Below are positions 5,560 through 6,300 of a stretch of DNA of 6,300 bases, piece after piece. The notes under the pieces were generated by a model. It ran no database searches, was not told the DNA's origin, and was given only the letters and a program-made list of their open reading frames with translations. How positions within the stretch are numbered: the stretch's first letter is position 1; each line of letters starts with the position of its first letter. Source of the stretch: Campylobacterota bacterium. Lineage in GTDB: Bacteria; Campylobacterota; Campylobacteria; Campylobacterales; JALSKU01. Location of the stretch: contig JAADDL010000163.1 of NCBI GenBank assembly GCA_013153915.1, forward strand, positions 1 to 6,300, given 5' to 3'. The translations under genes were made by a program, and so were the position numbers.

Positions 5560-6300
5560 TTTTATTTCCCCCATATATATCTTTATAAGTCGCTCTTGGA
5601 ACTATTTCGATAACATTTGTAGGACATAGTTCAACACATACTCCACATCCTACACAAGCTTCTCTTATCTCAGGCAACTTTCCTTGTTTATACGAAACCA
5701 TGCCTATGGCACTGTCCGGATTTGGGAACGGACACATATCGGCACATATCGTACACTCTTTGCCTCTAAATTGTTCAAGCTTTTTAAGTACTTGTTTTTG
5801 AAGCGTAAATTTTTCCGGATCATTTGGAAAATCGATAACTTTTTTCTCTTTTCTCTCTTGATCCGTTAAAACTTTTGTATGGTCATATATCCTATCTATG
5901 GCACTGTCCGGAACTTTTTTGCCATGTTGAGCCAAACAAGCATCCGGTTTTTTGATTACCGCCATACCCATATGAACTTTATCGATACTATCATCTTCAT
6001 GATCAAGTGCACCGGTCGGACAAGCCAATATACATGGGAACGCTTTGCATAGATAACAGCCTCTTTTTTCCGGCACTATGTATGCAGTTCCCATACCAGC
6101 TAAACCCTCTACATCTTCAAGTTCGATACAGTCATAGGGACAAACCTGAAGACACTGACCACACTTAATACACATTGAGAGATAATTTTTCTCAGGTACT
6201 GCACCCGGTGGTCTAAGCCTAGGCTCTTTAGGCATAAAGTCGGGAGCCAAGGCAATACCTCCGGCTGCAACTACCCCCAATATTCCAAGTCCGGTAGCCT
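5552..6300 (-). CDS. nosG: NosG, NapG/MauM-type periplasmic polyferredoxin, 5' end cut by window edge
   Basis: The frame is open to the right edge, giving 248 visible residues; a TTG at 6280 is internal, not the start. The visible beginning (ATGLGILGVVAAGGIALAP) looks like the hydrophobic part of a twin-arginine signal; the RR motif would lie outside. Counting from the first whole codon, [4Fe-4S] ligands are C43, C46, C49, C53; then C81, C84, C89, C93; then C182, C185, C189; then C215, C218, C221, C225. C121 (DACLAQHG) is the likely fourth ligand of the third cluster, which means about 60 residues separate it from its partners. NosG is thought to pass electrons from NosH to the cytochromes encoded just downstream. 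The stop overlaps the start of nosC1. NosG rather than NapG is based on context. Confidence 0.93.
   Translation of the reverse strand, partial: ATGLGILGVVAAGGIALAPDFMPKEPRLRPPGAVPEKNYLSMCIKCGQCLQVCPYDCIELEDVEGLAGMGTAYIVPEKRGCYLCKAFPCILACPTGALDHEDDSIDKVHMGMAVIKKPDACLAQHGKKVPDSAIDRIYDHTKVLTDQERKEKKVIDFPNDPEKFTLQKQVLKKLEQFRGKECTICADMCPFPNPDSAIGMVSYKQGKLPEIREACVGCGVCVELCPTNVIEIVPRATYKDIYGGNKNA
5567..5572 (-). promoter_or_regulatory. Ribosome binding site deciding the nosC1 start
   Basis: GGGGGA on the minus strand sits 7 nt before the ATG at 5559–5557. It overlaps the alternative upstream ATG (5574), which would otherwise add five residues (MGEIK) ahead of the lipoprotein signal. Confidence 0.6.

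Noticed and set aside
5560..5574. Upstream ATG at 5574 as the nosC1 start
   Set aside because: The GGGGGA ribosome site lies within this extension and fits the inner ATG at 5559, which also gives a normal lipoprotein signal.
4970..5613. Plus-strand open frames opposite nosC1 (4970–5185, 5278–5613, 5438–5629)
   Set aside because: They lie opposite a gene with an intact lipoprotein signal and haem motif; their hydrophobic composition simply mirrors Lys/Asp-rich codons on the real strand.
6278..6280. TTG at 6280 as the nosG start
   Set aside because: The frame continues upstream to the window edge with residues (ATGLGI) that complete a signal-peptide hydrophobic core, so the true start is outside.
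1..6300. CRISPR arrays, tRNA/rRNA genes, insertion sequences or other mobile elements
   Set aside because: I saw no spaced repeats, no tRNA-like cloverleaf, no transposase or integrase frame and no terminal inverted repeats; the region reads as ordinary respiratory operon plus accessory genes.

Overview
The window is AT-rich. All its genes lie on the minus strand and form the downstream part of a nitrous-oxide reductase (nos) operon of the 'clade II' / epsilonproteobacterial layout. The set NosG–NosC1–NosC2–NosH–NosF–NosY/NosL, with two small monohaem cytochromes between the NapG-like and NapH-like proteins, is characteristic of Campylobacterota (Wolinella, Sulfurimonas, Sulfurovum and Nitratiruptor relatives). 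The phylum is inferred from gene content, protein style and base composition; I do not claim a genus. The expected upstream genes (nosZ, nosB, nosD) would lie beyond the right edge and are not seen.

Reading in the direction of transcription (right to left): a 5'-truncated nosG (periplasmic polyferredoxin with the end of a probable export signal), nosC1 (lipoprotein cytochrome c), nosC2 (membrane-anchored cytochrome c), nosH (membrane quinol-oxidising Fe-S protein), nosF (ABC ATPase), nosL (copper chaperone lipoprotein), nosY (ABC permease) and a small secreted NosL-like protein that has lost its metal ligands. Six of the seven junctions overlap or are separated by 13 bp or less, four of them by the 4-bp ATGA/GTGA type or similar, so this is one tightly coupled transcription unit. 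A strong hairpin plus T-run (1053–1080) closes it 11 bp after the last stop codon.

Beyond that terminator is a 142-bp AT-rich stretch that probably holds a promoter. It precedes a third NosL-family gene, which carries an extra N-terminal region resembling a cytochrome c fold that has lost haem-binding residues. After a 35-bp gap comes the start of another gene (TTG start, N-terminal membrane segment), cut by the left window edge.

In functional terms, NosH/NosG and NosC1/NosC2 form the proposed electron route from menaquinol to periplasmic NosZ. NosF/NosY (with NosD) and NosL mature the copper centre. The least ordinary part is the trio of NosL-family proteins in about 2.7 kb: one canonical, one stripped of all visible copper ligands, and one fused to a degenerate cytochrome-like region.
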